A stretch of 64,000 nt of DNA from Eudorina sp. 2006-703-Eu-15 (GCA_003117195.1 BDSI01000061.1:62001-126000); one strand, 5' to 3'; shown: positions 45,001-57,524, counted from the stretch's first letter. Program-made: numbers and translations. Notes: generated from the letters alone by a model not told the origin.

Positions 45001-45530
45001 CGATACAGTACGACATATCGGCTGCGGGCTTTGTAAGTGCGCCGGTCTAGCGTCGTACTGGTGTGAAGCTGAACCGCCGCACACGCCCCGAGCCGTTGGC
45101 GAGCCGTCAAGTGTCAACAACGGTCGGGTAGTCCAAAACCCTGCGATCACGACCACCACCACCACCACCGTTTCCGCCAGGAAATACGGCACCGTACTTG
45201 TCGTACCTAGCATCCCCAACCGTTTGTCCCGCTGTCCCTTTCACCCCTCCCTTTCGCCCCTACTAACAAGTAACAACCCTTTAATTCCCCCTTAAATGTG
45301 TCTACCAATTTCCTATATCCCCCTCGCTTGCCCCCTCTCAAAAATCAAAACCCCCGGCAGGCGGCACACTGTCGGTGGACCGAGATGCCATGCTGGAGCT
45401 GTACGGCAACGACTACACGGGGCCGTCGCAGGTGCTCCGGGGCCAGCTGACGGCGCCCGAGTCCATCAAGCCCAAGTTGGAGGAGATCGACGCGGCCTTC
45501 TCCAAGCTGGCGGTCATCCGGGCTGTGTGA
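42055..45530 (+). CDS. SYLF (Ysc84-type) domain protein, copy 1
   Basis: Six exons, all with GT-AG borders: 42055-42165, 42298-42460, 42630-42712, 44483-44542, 44889-44982, 45361-45530; 681 nt, 226 residues. Almost the whole protein is one SYLF domain: the N-terminal part carries KGAAVLGFERGHGMAFKVLE and VAVGIQLGFNSVYSLMLL, and the C-terminal part ATDSFMVCDISLYGGTLSVD followed by RDAMLELYGNDYT, which match the family's 'skGlyaGvslxGxxlxxdxxxnxxyYG' end. Known SYLF proteins (yeast Ysc84, human SH3YL1) bind phosphoinositides and actin; many plant and bacterial ones are uncharacterised. There is no signal peptide, SH3 or FYVE domain. It is the upstream member of a tandem pair. Confidence 0.8.
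44338..44442. repeat. (GGT)n microsatellite in SYLF intron 3
   Basis: About 35 perfect GGT units end about 40 bp before the exon 4 acceptor. Such a purine-rich run next to a 3' splice site is unusual because acceptors normally follow pyrimidines. Confidence 0.95.
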
Positions 45531-46673
45531 GCGGGGGGCAGGGCCCCGCGGCCCCGCCCCCTTCCCTCCCGGGGGGATTCGCTGTCTTCATGAGGCACGG
45601 AGGGGGTGGAGCGGAGCGCTCGACGGTCAGGTAGTTTTACCTTTCGTGGTCAGGCCGTTGGCGGTTGCCAGGCCGTTGGCGGTTGCCAGGCTGTTGGCAG
45701 TCAGGCCATGTGAAATGACCAGGACGATGACCGAGGTCCTGAGGGTTGCCCAGGGTCCCCTCTTGGGAATGGGTTGTCTTTGGTGTGGAGGTGTAGGGGA
45801 AGCGGTCTGCGTCCGTCCGTCCCGTTCCCGTGCTTGTCGCCACGCGTTATGAGGGGTACTGACAGCCCGCGGACGAGGCGGAGGAAGGGGGACGGGGGAG
45901 GCGAGACGGGAAGAGATACGGGCGCCTGTTGTATGTTGTATATGCACAACGCCATCGGCGCCGACCCGGCGGCGGGGCCCCCGGACCCCCTGTGTGGTGT
46001 GCATCTGTTTTTGTGTGTTCATGCGTGGTCGGAATGTGGCGGGCGGCTGCATGGCATGTGGCAGGCGGCTACATGCACCGTACATGATTTGAAATGTTGT
46101 CGTACATCTGTACGACATTTCTGATACGTCGTACAGATGTACGACGGGGAATGTGGCCGGTATGCGACGAGGCGTGGGATGTGGCCGCGGAGCTCGCACC
46201 AGCCTACACATCCGCCGGCTCCGGCGCAACGCCTCCTCCTCCTCCTCGTCCTCATCCTCCGCCTCCTCCGGTGCATCTCGGGTGCTGCGTTGCTGCATTG
46301 CCAGACTCGGTATCGTACGCAGTGGGACATCTCCTACATTCGTACATTCTCATACATTCGTACATTCTCGTACATTCACACACACTCCGGTGGGCTACTT
46401 GTTAAATACACACTCCGCACCTGCCGCGCGTCGAGGGGATCGAATTGCGCTCGACGGCCTACCTCAAGCAAGTTGACGGAAACGGGGTGCCGCGGCGGGG
46501 GTCAAATCATGGGGCCGCGGGTCGGCTGGCGCTTTGTGTTTTGCTGGTAGGGGCGGGAGAGGGCGTCACCTGCAAGGGGCGTAGCCAAGCCCGGAGATGC
46601 CACGTATGCCACGGCGCGGGGCCCCTGCCGCAACGCAGCTGAAGCTTGTACGCAATTTAAAAAATTGAACCGC

Positions 46674-46710
46674 TTGTGTGTGTAAAAGATAACTGAGCCG
46701 CGAGAAGCGA
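46674..46710. repeat. Element C end motif copy
   Basis: TTGTGTGTGTAAAAGATAAC followed by TGAGCCGCGAGAAGCGAGG; a second weaker TGTAAAAAATTGAGCCGCTT copy follows at 46731. Confidence 0.7.
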
Positions 46711-46860
46711 GGTTCAGCGTAACAGGCGATGTAAAAAATTGAGCCGCTTGTTTGTGAGAGTGCGTGTGTGCGTGTGCTTTGGTCAGTGTGTGTGCTGTAA
46801 GCAGCGGCCCCCGGGTGCCTGTGCACGGAGTCCGACGTCAACCTCGGGGTCATTATTATT

Positions 46861-46945
46861 AGGATGTTACAGCGGACCCCGCGGGTCATCGGTGACAGCC
46901 CCGGTGACAGCCGAGGCTTCCTCACCATACACTGCCTAAATGAAC
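46861..46945 (+). repeat. Dispersed repeat, CAGCGGACCCCG family
   Basis: GTTACAGCGGACCCCGCGGG, TCATCGGTGACAGCC (partly duplicated) and CTTCCTCACCATACACTGCC match the inverted copy at 6868-6942. Confidence 0.75.
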
Positions 46946-47558
46946 TAACGCCACCATGGCGCTCCGGACAGGCTCCCCAAGTGCACCGAAACACTCCCCG
47001 GGCCCACACTACCAGGGAACCACCCGGGGTCATGTGGGGTCATGTGGGGTCATGTGGGGCCATACCTGGGGGAGCCCCCAACCGCACTTCGGTGCATCGT
47101 TGTTGAAGATAGACGACGGCACGAGCTGGAGGCGCCGTGCGCCCCTGGTCACTGGTCAACTCCGTCTTTTGTCGTCATTCACGGAACTTGGCAGGTCAGT
47201 GGTGACAGGTCAATCTTAACAGGTCAGTCTTGACCATGGAAGTCCCGAGCGACATCGCCCGACATCACTCGAAACGGTCACATGCATGATCAAAGGCATG
47301 GATGGTCAGTCAGACGGCCCCACGTTCATGCCATGAAGATGTTAATGGGAACTGAAGGAGTTAGTTGTAAATTTTGCCCTGTGGCAAACCAGCAATGCAG
47401 CACCGTCGCAGCCTGGGAAGGGAACAAGGGGACACCCGGTTCGTTCGCCACTGTTGGTCGGGGAGGACCGGGTTGGTAAGATCGGTAAGAACTGAGAAAT
47501 GAGGAGGCGCTGCGAAATCAGGCGAAATGTCCTGCAGCATTCCAAAACTGCTCCTAGT

Positions 47559-47598
47559 ACTAGGGTGCGTCTGCACTCTGCTGCAGACGCACCCTAGT
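47559..47598. other. Perfect 17-bp hairpin with 6-base loop
   Basis: ACTAGGGTGCGTCTGCA and TGCAGACGCACCCTAGT are exact reverse complements around CTCTGC. The flanks carry looser complementarity. It could be the core of a small folded RNA or an element end; nothing else identifies it. Confidence 0.75.
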
Positions 47599-48004
47599 CT
47601 GCAGGAGCCGGGAGTCGATGCGGGAGGTAGCGGCGGTAGAAACAGCAAGCAGGTAGAGCCTTCTGTTCCCTGCCAGAGTTTGTAGACATTACTAATCGGC
47701 TAATTTAGAGGGTGTCCCGGGTTAATTGCTGCGCATTCGGAGTTGTGATGGGAACCGATTATGCCGCTTTGTCTGCATCCTTGCACATAATTTGCTATTA
47801 GTGGTATATTTATTTGCTTGCGATAGATTTGTCTGGGCAGGTCATACAACACCGGACTGATATCTGGACAGATCAACGTCTTTGTTCGACGGCCGGCGAG
47901 GCCTGTGTGCCGTAGTACGGTACCTGTACACTTGCTATGCTGCGCACACGGGCTGTGACAATACAGCGCTCTGTCGCAGAGACTTTGTAACAAAATTTGC
48001 AAGC

Positions 48005-51000
48005 ATGAGGCCGCAGCTTTACGCTGTTGAGGTCTTGGAGACGCTGCAAGCCATTGACGTGATAGTAAAGAAGGACTTCAAATTTAAAGCCCCAATCAAC
48101 AGCGTGGGTTACAAGGTAACTTGTAGATGTTCTGAGTCGGCTGGCATGAAACGTTTCGGGGTTTCGTGTACCATGGCCTTCCGGCAGCGTGAGCTTTACC
48201 AAGTCGCGCTGCACTGAATGACCCTCCCAGGGCATCTTACTTCTAAACTCCGTCAAGGGTGCGGCCGTGCTCGGTTTCGAGCGCGGCCATGGCATGGCCT
48301 TCAAGGTCCTGGAGGCGCTGCCCGACGGCACGATGAAGCTGTCGCCGCCTGTTCTGTTCAAAATCTCCAAGATCGCCGTGGGCATCCAGCTGGGTGAGGC
48401 AGGAGACCTACCTCCTCCACGCATCGGATCGCCCAGCGGGCAACGTACCGCCGTACGTACCGCACCGTACCTACCGTATCTCTATCCCACTAGCTAGCAC
48501 GCAGCATTCGTCCGACTCGCAGCCCAGCGAAGCAGCATTCCGTACCGTCCTGTATGTTATTTCGTCTGCTGCAATAGATCACTGGCGGACGCGACACGCG
48601 ACACGGCTTGAGCCGTCCGCATCCGTCGCATCCGTCGACCGCATCACCGACTGGGGCCAACGGCGGCCTGGCGTCGCTCGGTAGCCCCTCTCACTCGTAA
48701 TGACTGAATGAATGAATGAATGAATGAATGAATGAATGAATGAATGAATGAATGAATGAATGAATGAATGAATGAATGAATGAATGAATGAATGAATGAA
48801 TGAATGAATGAATGAATGAATGAATGAATGAATGAATGAATGAATGAATGAATGAATGAATGAATGAATGAATGAATGAATGAATGAATGAATGAATGAA
48901 TGAATGAATGAATGAATGAATGAATGAATGAATGAATGAATGAATGAATGAATGGATGAATGAATGAATGAATGAATGAATACTGATGACTGATGGGTGA
49001 ACGTTACAGCGGACCCCGAGGATTAACGGTGTATACCCGGCCAGGCTGTACCGCTCCTTCGCGTTCACTTCTTTCTCACATACACATTCGCATTTCGGTC
49101 GCCCATCCCCCCAATTGAACCGTCCTCTTGTCATGGAGCACTCCTGCACCCACTTCATCGCCCGCTGCGCGTCCCCTCCGCCGCTGGTTCCCGTGCGGGC
49201 TCGCCCCCACCCACAACGCCTCACCTCTCCTCTCCTCTCCTCACCTCTCCTCTCCTCACCTCGCCTCACCCGTCCGTCCTTGCCCGTCGTCCATCCTCCG
49301 AAACGATTATGGAAGGCTACAACTCCGTCTACAGCCTGCTGCTGCTGGCCGAGGACAAACAGCTTGAGGCCCTGGTCCGCGACACCGAGGCCATCATCGT
49401 GCGTAATGCCGTACGTCTCGTACGACACCGCAGCGTCCGAGTGGGGGGTCATGCTCTCATGCCGTCACATGCCGGTCACCGCAACATACAGGATTGCCCA
49501 CGCCTGGAAACCGCACCGGAACCGCAAGAGGAGGTGGAGGTGAATCTCACCGTGGATCACTGGACGATAAACCGTTAGCTTATTTGTTATTTCCCAATTA
49601 GAGATCAGGCAACTGCTGCGCCTTGGAAAGGGAGGTCATTTGCACAGGTTTGCATAGGGTCAATAACCTGAACAGGTCTTCTCCTTCCCTCCCCTCTCCT
49701 CCCCTAACCCTGCCCTCCCGCGTCCCTCCCGCCCCCCTCCTTCCCCCCCAACCGCTCGTCCCCCTTCCCATCCCGCTGCGCGCCCTCGGCTCTGGGCCTA
49801 CCGGTCAGCTGACCGCCCTTCGCAGCCCCACCATGACCGCTGCCACTAGCCCCCTCACCCGGCCGCACCGGGCCCTACTACCCACTGGCCACACAGACTG
49901 GCCCCACCGACCATCCGCCGCACCCGAACCGCCACCCACCGCCCCTTCCGAACCGACGCGCGTGTGAGTGTCGCTGTGCCCCCGCACCTACGTATTGTTG
50001 ATGTAATGATGATGTTTGCGAGCGCCCACCCACCACCGCCCACCCCTCGCCGCCCTCCCACCGCGTGCACCCAACCGCGCCCCTCCACCGTCCCCACGCA
50101 GGGAAAGGCAAGGCAGGGGTGTTGTGATCCGGGCGGCCCGAGGGCGGGGGGCATCTGGGCTTCCTTGAGAGGGGGTCGCGGCCTGCTGCTGCTGCTGCTG
50201 CTGCAACTGCTGCAGGGAAGGGGTTCGGGAGGGGGTCGTTGCTGCTGCTGCTGCTGCTGCTGCAACGGCGGCGGCGGAAGAGGAGGAGGCGGGGGGAGCC
50301 CTGGTGAAGGCTCGGCGCCGCGCGCGCGAGCTCTGGATCCGGGATATCCAGGTGGTCGGCCCCGGAGATCCAGGTGGTTGATCCCGGAGATCCAGGTGGT
50401 TGGCCCCGGAGATCCAGGTGGTTGATCCCGGAGATCCAGGTGGTTGGCCCCGGAGATCCAGGTGGCTGGCAACCCGACCTCACGGCGAAGGGTTGGCCTT
50501 GCTGAATCAGCACAGAATTTTACACAACTACGGTTTCCTGCCCCACGTTTCTTCGCATGTTATCTGGGCGACATGTACGACCCAGGAGCTCGATTTGTAC
50601 GGTTACCCCGGCGTCGGCGAAGATGACATGATCTCAGTCCACAAGGTACGGTACAGTACGGTACAGTACTACGGTCGGAGGGGTACGGTCGGGGAGGGCG
50701 GGGTTTTGATGTTGCGTGCACGAGCTGCACACCCAAGGGATGGAGGGGCCGATGCTCACCGTCTGCGGAGCGCATCCCGTGTTTGCCCCCCCCCCCGGTC
50801 CTTAGGGTTCGTAACAGACGCCCCCAACCCACGTCCTTCATCGTAAATTTACACGTAAGCAGGTCCCTGGAGCGCAGCGTCGCCCACGGCAATCGCAATC
50901 GTCGCCGGCCGGGGCAACTACCACCGATTGGGTGACTGACTTGCTGTGGGTTCGGTTCCAGTTTCGCTGTTTCAGTTGTAGCCGTTACAAGGGGGGCCCT

Positions 51001-51344
51001 TGGTCCCGACACGCTGACTGCTTGTCTTGTATTCATCGCTTGACTGCCATCCAAAGGTGCCGTGAAACGCGTATGAGGTGTGGCTGGCGGGGTGCGACAC
51101 GCACCTAGCTTCCCCCCGTCTGTCATTAAAGACCGCGAAGCCGCAATAATAGAGCACCAAACCGATAACCAACACCTCGGCAACCTCCCCACCACGGGCC
51201 CCCCACACCGCGAGATATCATTTTCATCGCAAGAACACCTACCTGCCCGCCTGCTCGTCCCGCCCCGTAACCCGAGCCCCATCCATCCCTACGTGCTGGC
51301 CCCATCCGCGCCCCCGCCCCTCCTCCCCGCCGATTCCCCCCCCC

Positions 51345-51435
<91 letters not shown>

Positions 51436-52334
51436 CCGGCAGTCCTCTTTGAGAGCGGTTGCCGATCCGCGACATATCCACCCGGCCATCATCCAGGCCA
51501 CCGACAGCTACATGGTGTGCGACATCTCGCTGTACGGTAAGTGACTCACGATTGTACGGGTCGGTACGACATGCATCCGCAGGACCGCGGCAGTGTTTTT
51601 TCTGAGGGAGGTTGGGTGGGTCGCGGGCCGGGCGGAAGGGGTACGGGCGGAAGGGGTTCGGGCGGAAGGGCGGGCGGACAAGGAAGAGTGCGGAAGGAAG
51701 CAGCACAGGGACTTCAACTTTGCCGGGGGTGGGGATCGAACAGGATGGATCGGAAGGACCGGAGGCCCTATCTGGGGGTTTTGTATCAGAGGGCAGCAGG
51801 ACGAGCGGAGAGGGAAGGGGCAAGGGGGGGGGTAGTGAGGTCCCACAACCCACAAGCCACACCCGTGCTTGTCGTACATACCCCGTCTCACCCGGTCATC
51901 ATACCCATTCGTTGCATGGAGGAATGCCGCCTCCCCCTTCTTTCGGCCCCCCTGCGCCCCCCCTGGACATGGATGCAGCCTGACGTCATTTCGGGCTCCG
52001 TTTCGTCACCCAAACTCAACCTCCTTAACCCGCCTTCTAATCCCTAACTACCTGCGTAACCACCTGCCTGACCACCTCCTTAACCACCTCCTTAACCACC
52101 TGCCTGAACACCTGCCCAACCACCTGCCTAACCACCTGCGTGTGCCGTCCCGCTCAATCGGCAGGCGGCACGCTGACCGTGGACCGAGAGGCCATGACGG
52201 AGCTGTACGGCACATCCTTCACGGATCCCGTACAGGTTTTCAACGGGCTGCTGCCGCCGTCTGACTCCATCAGGCCGGGGCTGGAGGAGATCCACACGCT
52301 GTTCAACCGTGTGGCGGCCTACACATCGGAGTGA
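48005..52334 (+). CDS. SYLF (Ysc84-type) domain protein, copy 2
   Basis: Six exons: 48005-48115, 48231-48393, 49316-49398, 50586-50645, 51443-51536, 52165-52334, again 681 nt and 226 residues. Each exon has exactly the length and phase of its counterpart in the gene at 42055, so this is a tandem duplicate. Exon 2 is nearly unchanged (KGAAVLGFERGHGMAFKVLE shared), while exons 1, 4 and the last third have drifted (ELDLYGYPGVGEDD for DFEVSGYPGVNSDN). The C-terminal SYLF signature ATDSYMVCDISLYGGTLTVD is intact and there are no stops, so the copy looks functional. All introns are unrelated in length and sequence and are filled with microsatellites. A TGTAA poly(A) candidate lies at 53380, though about 1 kb away. 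Confidence 0.8.
48695..48985. repeat. (GAAT)n microsatellite in SYLF copy 2 intron 2
   Basis: About 70 GAAT units with a single GGAT interruption near 48952. It is followed 20 bases later by a CAGCGGACCCCG-family repeat; the copy at 63826 likewise follows GAATGAATGAACG. Confidence 0.95.
49003..49052 (+). repeat. Dispersed repeat, CAGCGGACCCCG family
   Basis: TTACAGCGGACCCCGAGGAT, TAACGGTGTATACCCGGCCA and GGC match 63826-63880 almost base for base and share their first 15 bases with the other copies. Confidence 0.75.
50330..50470. repeat. 22-bp GC-rich tandem repeat in SYLF copy 2 intron 3
   Basis: About six copies of CCCGGAGATCCAGGTGGTTG plus two bases, alternating GAT and GGC at one position. 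Confidence 0.9.
51349..51434. repeat. (CA)n microsatellite in SYLF copy 2 intron 4
   Basis: About 42 CA units end only eight bases before the exon 5 acceptor AG at 51441-51442. Confidence 0.95.
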
Positions 52335-52366
52335 AAGGGTGGCGGCCTACAAGTCGGAGTGAAAGG
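52311..52366. repeat. 28-bp duplication spanning the stop codon
   Basis: GTGGCGGCCTACACATCGGA GTGAAAGG (52311-52338) is followed immediately by a copy with AAG for ACA (52339-52366). The duplicated unit contains the SYLF copy 2 stop codon; the second copy is untranslated. Confidence 0.9.
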
Positions 52367-53940
52367 GACGGAGGCTTGGTGCTCGTTGGCGCACGGCGCC
52401 AGCTCCGATTGGAATGCAGGGCCGCAACTTCCCTCCGCTCCCCGCCCCTCCCCCGGCGCTGCGGGCGCTGCGTGCATGTGGCCCGCCGCGACGGCGACTT
52501 CATTCATCAGCGGCCGCTGCGACATCACGAGACATCTCAGCGATGTTGATTGTGTTTGTGGAGGGGGGCTGCGACCCGCGCACACACATGCATGCCACCT
52601 ACCTCCCCAGTGCGGTGGCTGCGGTGCGCGATCGGCGCCGCGCCAGGCAAGACCTGCTGGATGGTGACCGGCGGCCGGCCCCTGCTGCGGGGCCCAGCCC
52701 ACGAGCGATGTGTGTCCTTCTGTGCGTCCATGTATAGCACCTCCAGCTAGCGCAGATGATGAGGGCACACACGAACTAACACACTGACGGCAGGGCGTTC
52801 ATACCTGCCGTTGGCAAACTCACTGTGGCTGTCCACTTCCATCCGTCGTTGTTCATGGACAGCTTCATGACCGTTCATGACTTGGCGCAATGTCCACACA
52901 GGGTCTCCGCCCGCCGCCGCCGCGTGGTGGTGGTGGTGGTGGCGGTGGTGGTGGTGGTGCGCGTTCGTGAGAGAGCTCCGTTGCTTGCCACGCATGCGCC
53001 GCCACATGATTGCCGTACACCGCAATTCCGCACCGTCTCCGCAGTCTCCTTCGGCGCAGTCGCGACGGGTACCCATCACATGGGCAAGCGGGTCTCCCCG
53101 CCTTCCGGACCCCCAAAGTGGTAGCAGCCGCCTGTCAGCGGGGACACACGTGGGTCGCGCCTCTGCAAGGAGGGCAGACCCCGATCGCGCCCTCCGCCTC
53201 ACCTCCCTTACCCCCTGGGTTGCTGTGTGGAAACCCACGTCTCTGTCTCTGTGGGTTGTAGCTTGATCCGTCGCGTCGCGTTCGCTGTTGGTGGTCTCAG
53301 GGTCGGTCGCAGTCCGGTTGTTTGGGCGGGGGACTTCCCGCCAAGTGTTGATTCCCGAGTTTGCGGAAAGGTGTTGGACTGTAAAATCGGTGCTTGGGGT
53401 GCTTTGGCCGCGAGGCTTGGTTGCCGCGGAAGCAGCCGAACGGAACCAAAGCCGACATATGTAGTCGTGTGACTGCCCGGACCGCCGAGCCCCGGCCGAC
53501 ACCTGGGTCTGAGGGGGCTGGGGTGCAGATTATCGCAGACTACTTATTTCCATTGGACATGGTCGTTGTTGTGGACCAGAGCGGACGGTTGTGGACGGTT
53601 GCGGTTGGGCGCAACACGACTATCGGCCGATTTCTGAAGCCGGCATAATCAATTATCTCAACAATCCGAGAGTATTGGCATTGTAATACTATCCTGCTGG
53701 CTGACACTCATTTGTAGAACTGTTTCGGGGTGGTGCCAGCGCTGCGGCCGTCGACTTATTCTATCTATTGTTTTCAAACCTCAGGTTTGACTTTATCTGA
53801 CTTTGAAATTAATTTACAAGGCGTGCAAAATGAATGCAGCGTCCATCTTCGCTCACCGACAGCTGCTTCCGTAAAATGTTGACGGCCACACACACCACGG
53901 ATGCCACGTCTGATTAGCTACATGAAGATATGCAGCTTCT
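52367..53940. other. Intergenic region
   Basis: No gene is recognised. A GGT/GGC run (52926-52960) is present, and the last 400 bases are AT-richer, as expected for the promoter region of the gene starting at 53941. Confidence 0.45.
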
Positions 53941-56900
53941 ATGTCCGCTTATCCTTTCTGGCGGCCGGACGCAGCATACGTCCGCTGCCGTCAACATCGG
54001 ACGACAAAGTCAATAGCGCCCGGGTTCAACCGTGACCCATTGCACACCGACACAAAAGACTTTCTATATATCTCACAGCACAGAGCTCAGTTGCAGCGCC
54101 TGCCATCACATTCGCGGGCCAGCTCCGGGAGCGGCATCGTCGCCTCCCCCGCGGCCGCCGCTCCCCCGCCACCATCAGGCGGCGCCTTCACCGCAGCGCC
54201 GCCGCAAGCAGGAGCAGCACCAAAATCGCCAGGCGCTCCCAGCATCCGAGCCGCTGCCTCAGCTTCACATGCTGCCGCCGCTTCGGACCCCCGCCAACGC
54301 CAGCTGCTGCCGCGGCTGCGGCGAGGCCGCTCCGCCCACGGCTCTCCCGGGCTGGACTCCGGTGCTGCAGGCCCCACTTCAGACCTCCCACCATGGGCCC
54401 TTCCGGAGCCGTCGCCGCCAACGCGGCCGCCGCCTCCGTCGCAGCCGTTGAGTCCCCGGAGCGCGCTGCCGGCCTGCTGCCCCCCGGCCTCCCCTCCCGG
54501 GCCCCCCTCCGGGCCCATGGATCCCCGCGCCCTCCTGCACGCCATCCGGACCGCCGGCGACCTGGACGTCCTGTCGCCCCTGCTCCGGAACCACGCACTG
54601 GACATGAATGTACGACACTTGGACGCGGCGCTGGACCGCCTCGGCCGCCTCGCTGCGGCGGCCTTGGAGGGTTGCGGCGGCGGCGGCGGCGGGGTTGAAG
54701 CGGCCGCCGCCGCTGCCGCTGCGTCAGCGGCGGCGGCCGCGCGTGCCGAAGGCGCGCGCCTGCTGTCCGTCGTGTTACCTGCACGACCCGGCTCCGCCGG
54801 CGGGTCTCCGTCATCAGCCTCCGGCGACGGCCTGGCGGCGGCCCCAGACCTGAGCCCGCGGGACTGCGCGAGCTTGATGTCCGCCCTGGCCAGGCTGCAT
54901 CTGGTGCCATCGGCGGCGGTGGCGGCGACGCTCCAGGGGGCGCTGCTGGCCCAACTGGCGGACGCGTCGCTGCGCGACGTGGCACAGATGCTGCACGGCT
55001 GCGTGCGGCTGCGGCTGGAGCTCCAGGAAGGGTCGCTGCCGCGGCTGCTGCGGCGGCTGGAGGAGGCGCAGCTGGCGGCGGCGGGGAAGCCGCAGGTGCG
55101 GTAGGGCCGTGCGGACCCACGGGTCTCCGTGGGTACGGTACGGCACGGTTGGGGTCGGACCCATGGGTCGCTCCGGACCCGCGGCGGGTCGCCCTGTCTG
55201 GCGCGAGGACGCCGCCGCCCCGCCGAGGACGCATCCGCGTGGCAACGCATCCGCAGCGCAGCGCAGCACGCCCGAACCTTTTCTCACCGCACCGCACGCA
55301 CGCCAAACCCAACTCACCTCACTGAACCCTGCACCTGGAACCACCCGTCCCGGCCCGGCCCGGCCCGGTCCCCACAGGACATCTCCATGGTGCTCTGGTC
55401 CTTAGCCTCCCTGGAGGAACCCGCAGCCGCCGCCACCGCCGCCGCCAATGCCGCCCTCCGAGCTGTCCCCGGGGACTGGGTCAGCTGTCGGCTGCTGCCG
55501 CGCCTGGCGCCGTACCGGCTGTTCGACTTCTCCCCGCAGGCGCTCTCCAACAGCGCCTGGGCCCTGGCGCGTCTGGGCTGCCGGCCCGGGGACGGGTGGC
55601 TGGGGGCGCTTGTGGAGGCCAGCGGCCGGCAGCTGCAGGTGCGGGTGCTGGTGCTGGTGTGCTGTCAAGGTGGAGTGGGGGCAGGGCTGGGGTCAGTAGG
55701 GGCTGCTGCTGCGGCGGCGGCGGCGGCGGGCTGGCGGCGTGTAGCCTCCGGGGACGATGCAGGCCGTGCTGTGCTGCGCTGTGCTGTACATGTAGCTTTA
55801 GTGGATTCGGATGAGGATCCCAATCCGACCGTCGGAAGCTGGGACCGTCCCCCCATGAGGCCTCAGACCCCACCCATCACCCAACCCCCTTTTTGTTTCA
55901 GCCTGTACCAATTCGCATCCACCACCCACCCGGGCCTCTTCTGTACCCGTGCAACCACAACTCACTTTACCCACATCGCCCTACGCCCGGCGCGTCGCGC
56001 TCTCCACGCGTGACGCACGCTACAGCGGACCCCGCCGCGGGTCATGACTCATGAGCGACAGGCGAGGCCTAACCCCTCCTCCACGCTGACCCTTACTAAC
56101 AGGTTCCCATGCTGGTCCCGATGCGGTCGCTCCACCTCACCGCACCCCACCGCACCCCACCCAAACCGAACCGCACCCCGACCAGGCCTTCAAGACGGCT
56201 GAGCTGGTCAACCTGCTCTGGGCCCTGGCGGTGCTGCGCCACCGACCCACGGGTCCCTGGTTGGCCCGGGCGCTGGGGCGGTTGAGGGAGGCGGCCGCGG
56301 GCATGTCGCCGCAGGTACGGGGTACGGCAGACATATACATCCCTCGTTCCATTCTTTATGCATCCATCCATCCATCCATGCATCCATCCACTTCGGATCC
56401 GAGTTGGTGGCCTCGTGACCCGCCTGGCGACCCACGGGTCTGTACGGTCTGGTCCCGAGGGCCTTGCGACGTCTTGACGCGCCCCCAAGGGCCGACCCTG
56501 GCGACCCACGGGTCAGTGCCATTCTCCAACCTCCAACCTGCCCTCAACCCCTACACTCCCCTCAGGACGTGTCCAGCCTGTGTTGGTCGCTGGCGGTGCT
56601 GCGGGTGCGGCCGGGGCTGCCGCTGCTGCACCGCCTGGTGGCTCGCGCCCTGGCGCTGCGGCGGCGGATGCCCCCCCAGGAGCTGATCACCACCCTGTGG
56701 GGCCTCTCGCGCCTCGGAGTGCAGCTGCCCGAGCGAGCCGTGGCGCTGCTGCTCCAGGGGGGCCTCGGCGCGGTGGCGCTGTACGGCCACTCGCCGCCGG
56801 AGGCGGGGCCCAGCGGCGGCACCGGCGGCGGCAGCCCGGCGGCTTCCGCCCGCGACAACACCGACGCCGCTGCGGCGCAAGGCCGGACGGCGGCGGGGGC

Positions 56901-57524
56901 GGGGTCGCAGCAGCGGGTGGTGATGGTGGGTCCGGGCGATCTGGCGGGGGCGGCGCTGGTTCTGGCGAGCTGCCGCCACGTGCCGCCGCGGCGGTGGCTG
57001 GTGCGGTTCTGTGCGGCGGTGTCGCGGCAGCTGCGGCAGTTCGGACCCAGGTGCGGTTCCGCGGGTGGGAGTGGAAGGACGAAGAAGCGGGGAGGCATGA
57101 CCCGTTTGGGCGGGGAGGGGCAGGTTGGCGAGAGGCGGCGAGATGTCCAGAAGTTGGGGGTCGGGGAGTGGGGTGCGTGCACCGTCCCATGGGTTTTGCG
57201 CGTGTGTTTGGTCGGTGTACGGCATACACACCGGGCAGTACGCGTGTGTCGGATTGTGACACAACCTGCGCCTTACCGTTTCTCAAACGGCGCCCAACTA
57301 AACTGCCCCAGGGAGATCTCGACGCTTCTGTACGGCATCGGCCGACTGGGCGCCATGGGTGTACGGCTGGATCCTCACTGGCTGGACCGTCTGCTGGCGG
57401 AGGCGGAGCGATTGGCGGCTGGACCCGGCCTGGCCGTACATGCCGTACAGTCGCCAGGTTCACAGGTGCTGCACCACCCGTCATTACGGCAACAACCGCG
57501 GCATGGACGCGACGTTGGTGGACA

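Larger units (their letters stand above)
45531..48004. other. Intergenic region between the SYLF genes
   Basis: No gene is recognised. It holds TTGGCGGTTGCCAGGC repeats (45655-45706), a run of TACGAC/GTACAT palindromic words (46094-46145), TCCTCC triplets (46227-46264), CATTCGTACA repeats (46336-46375), an element C end (46674), a CAGCGGACCCCG-family repeat (46861) and TCATGTGGGG repeats (47028-47060). TATATTTATT at about 47804 might serve the second SYLF gene. Confidence 0.5.
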
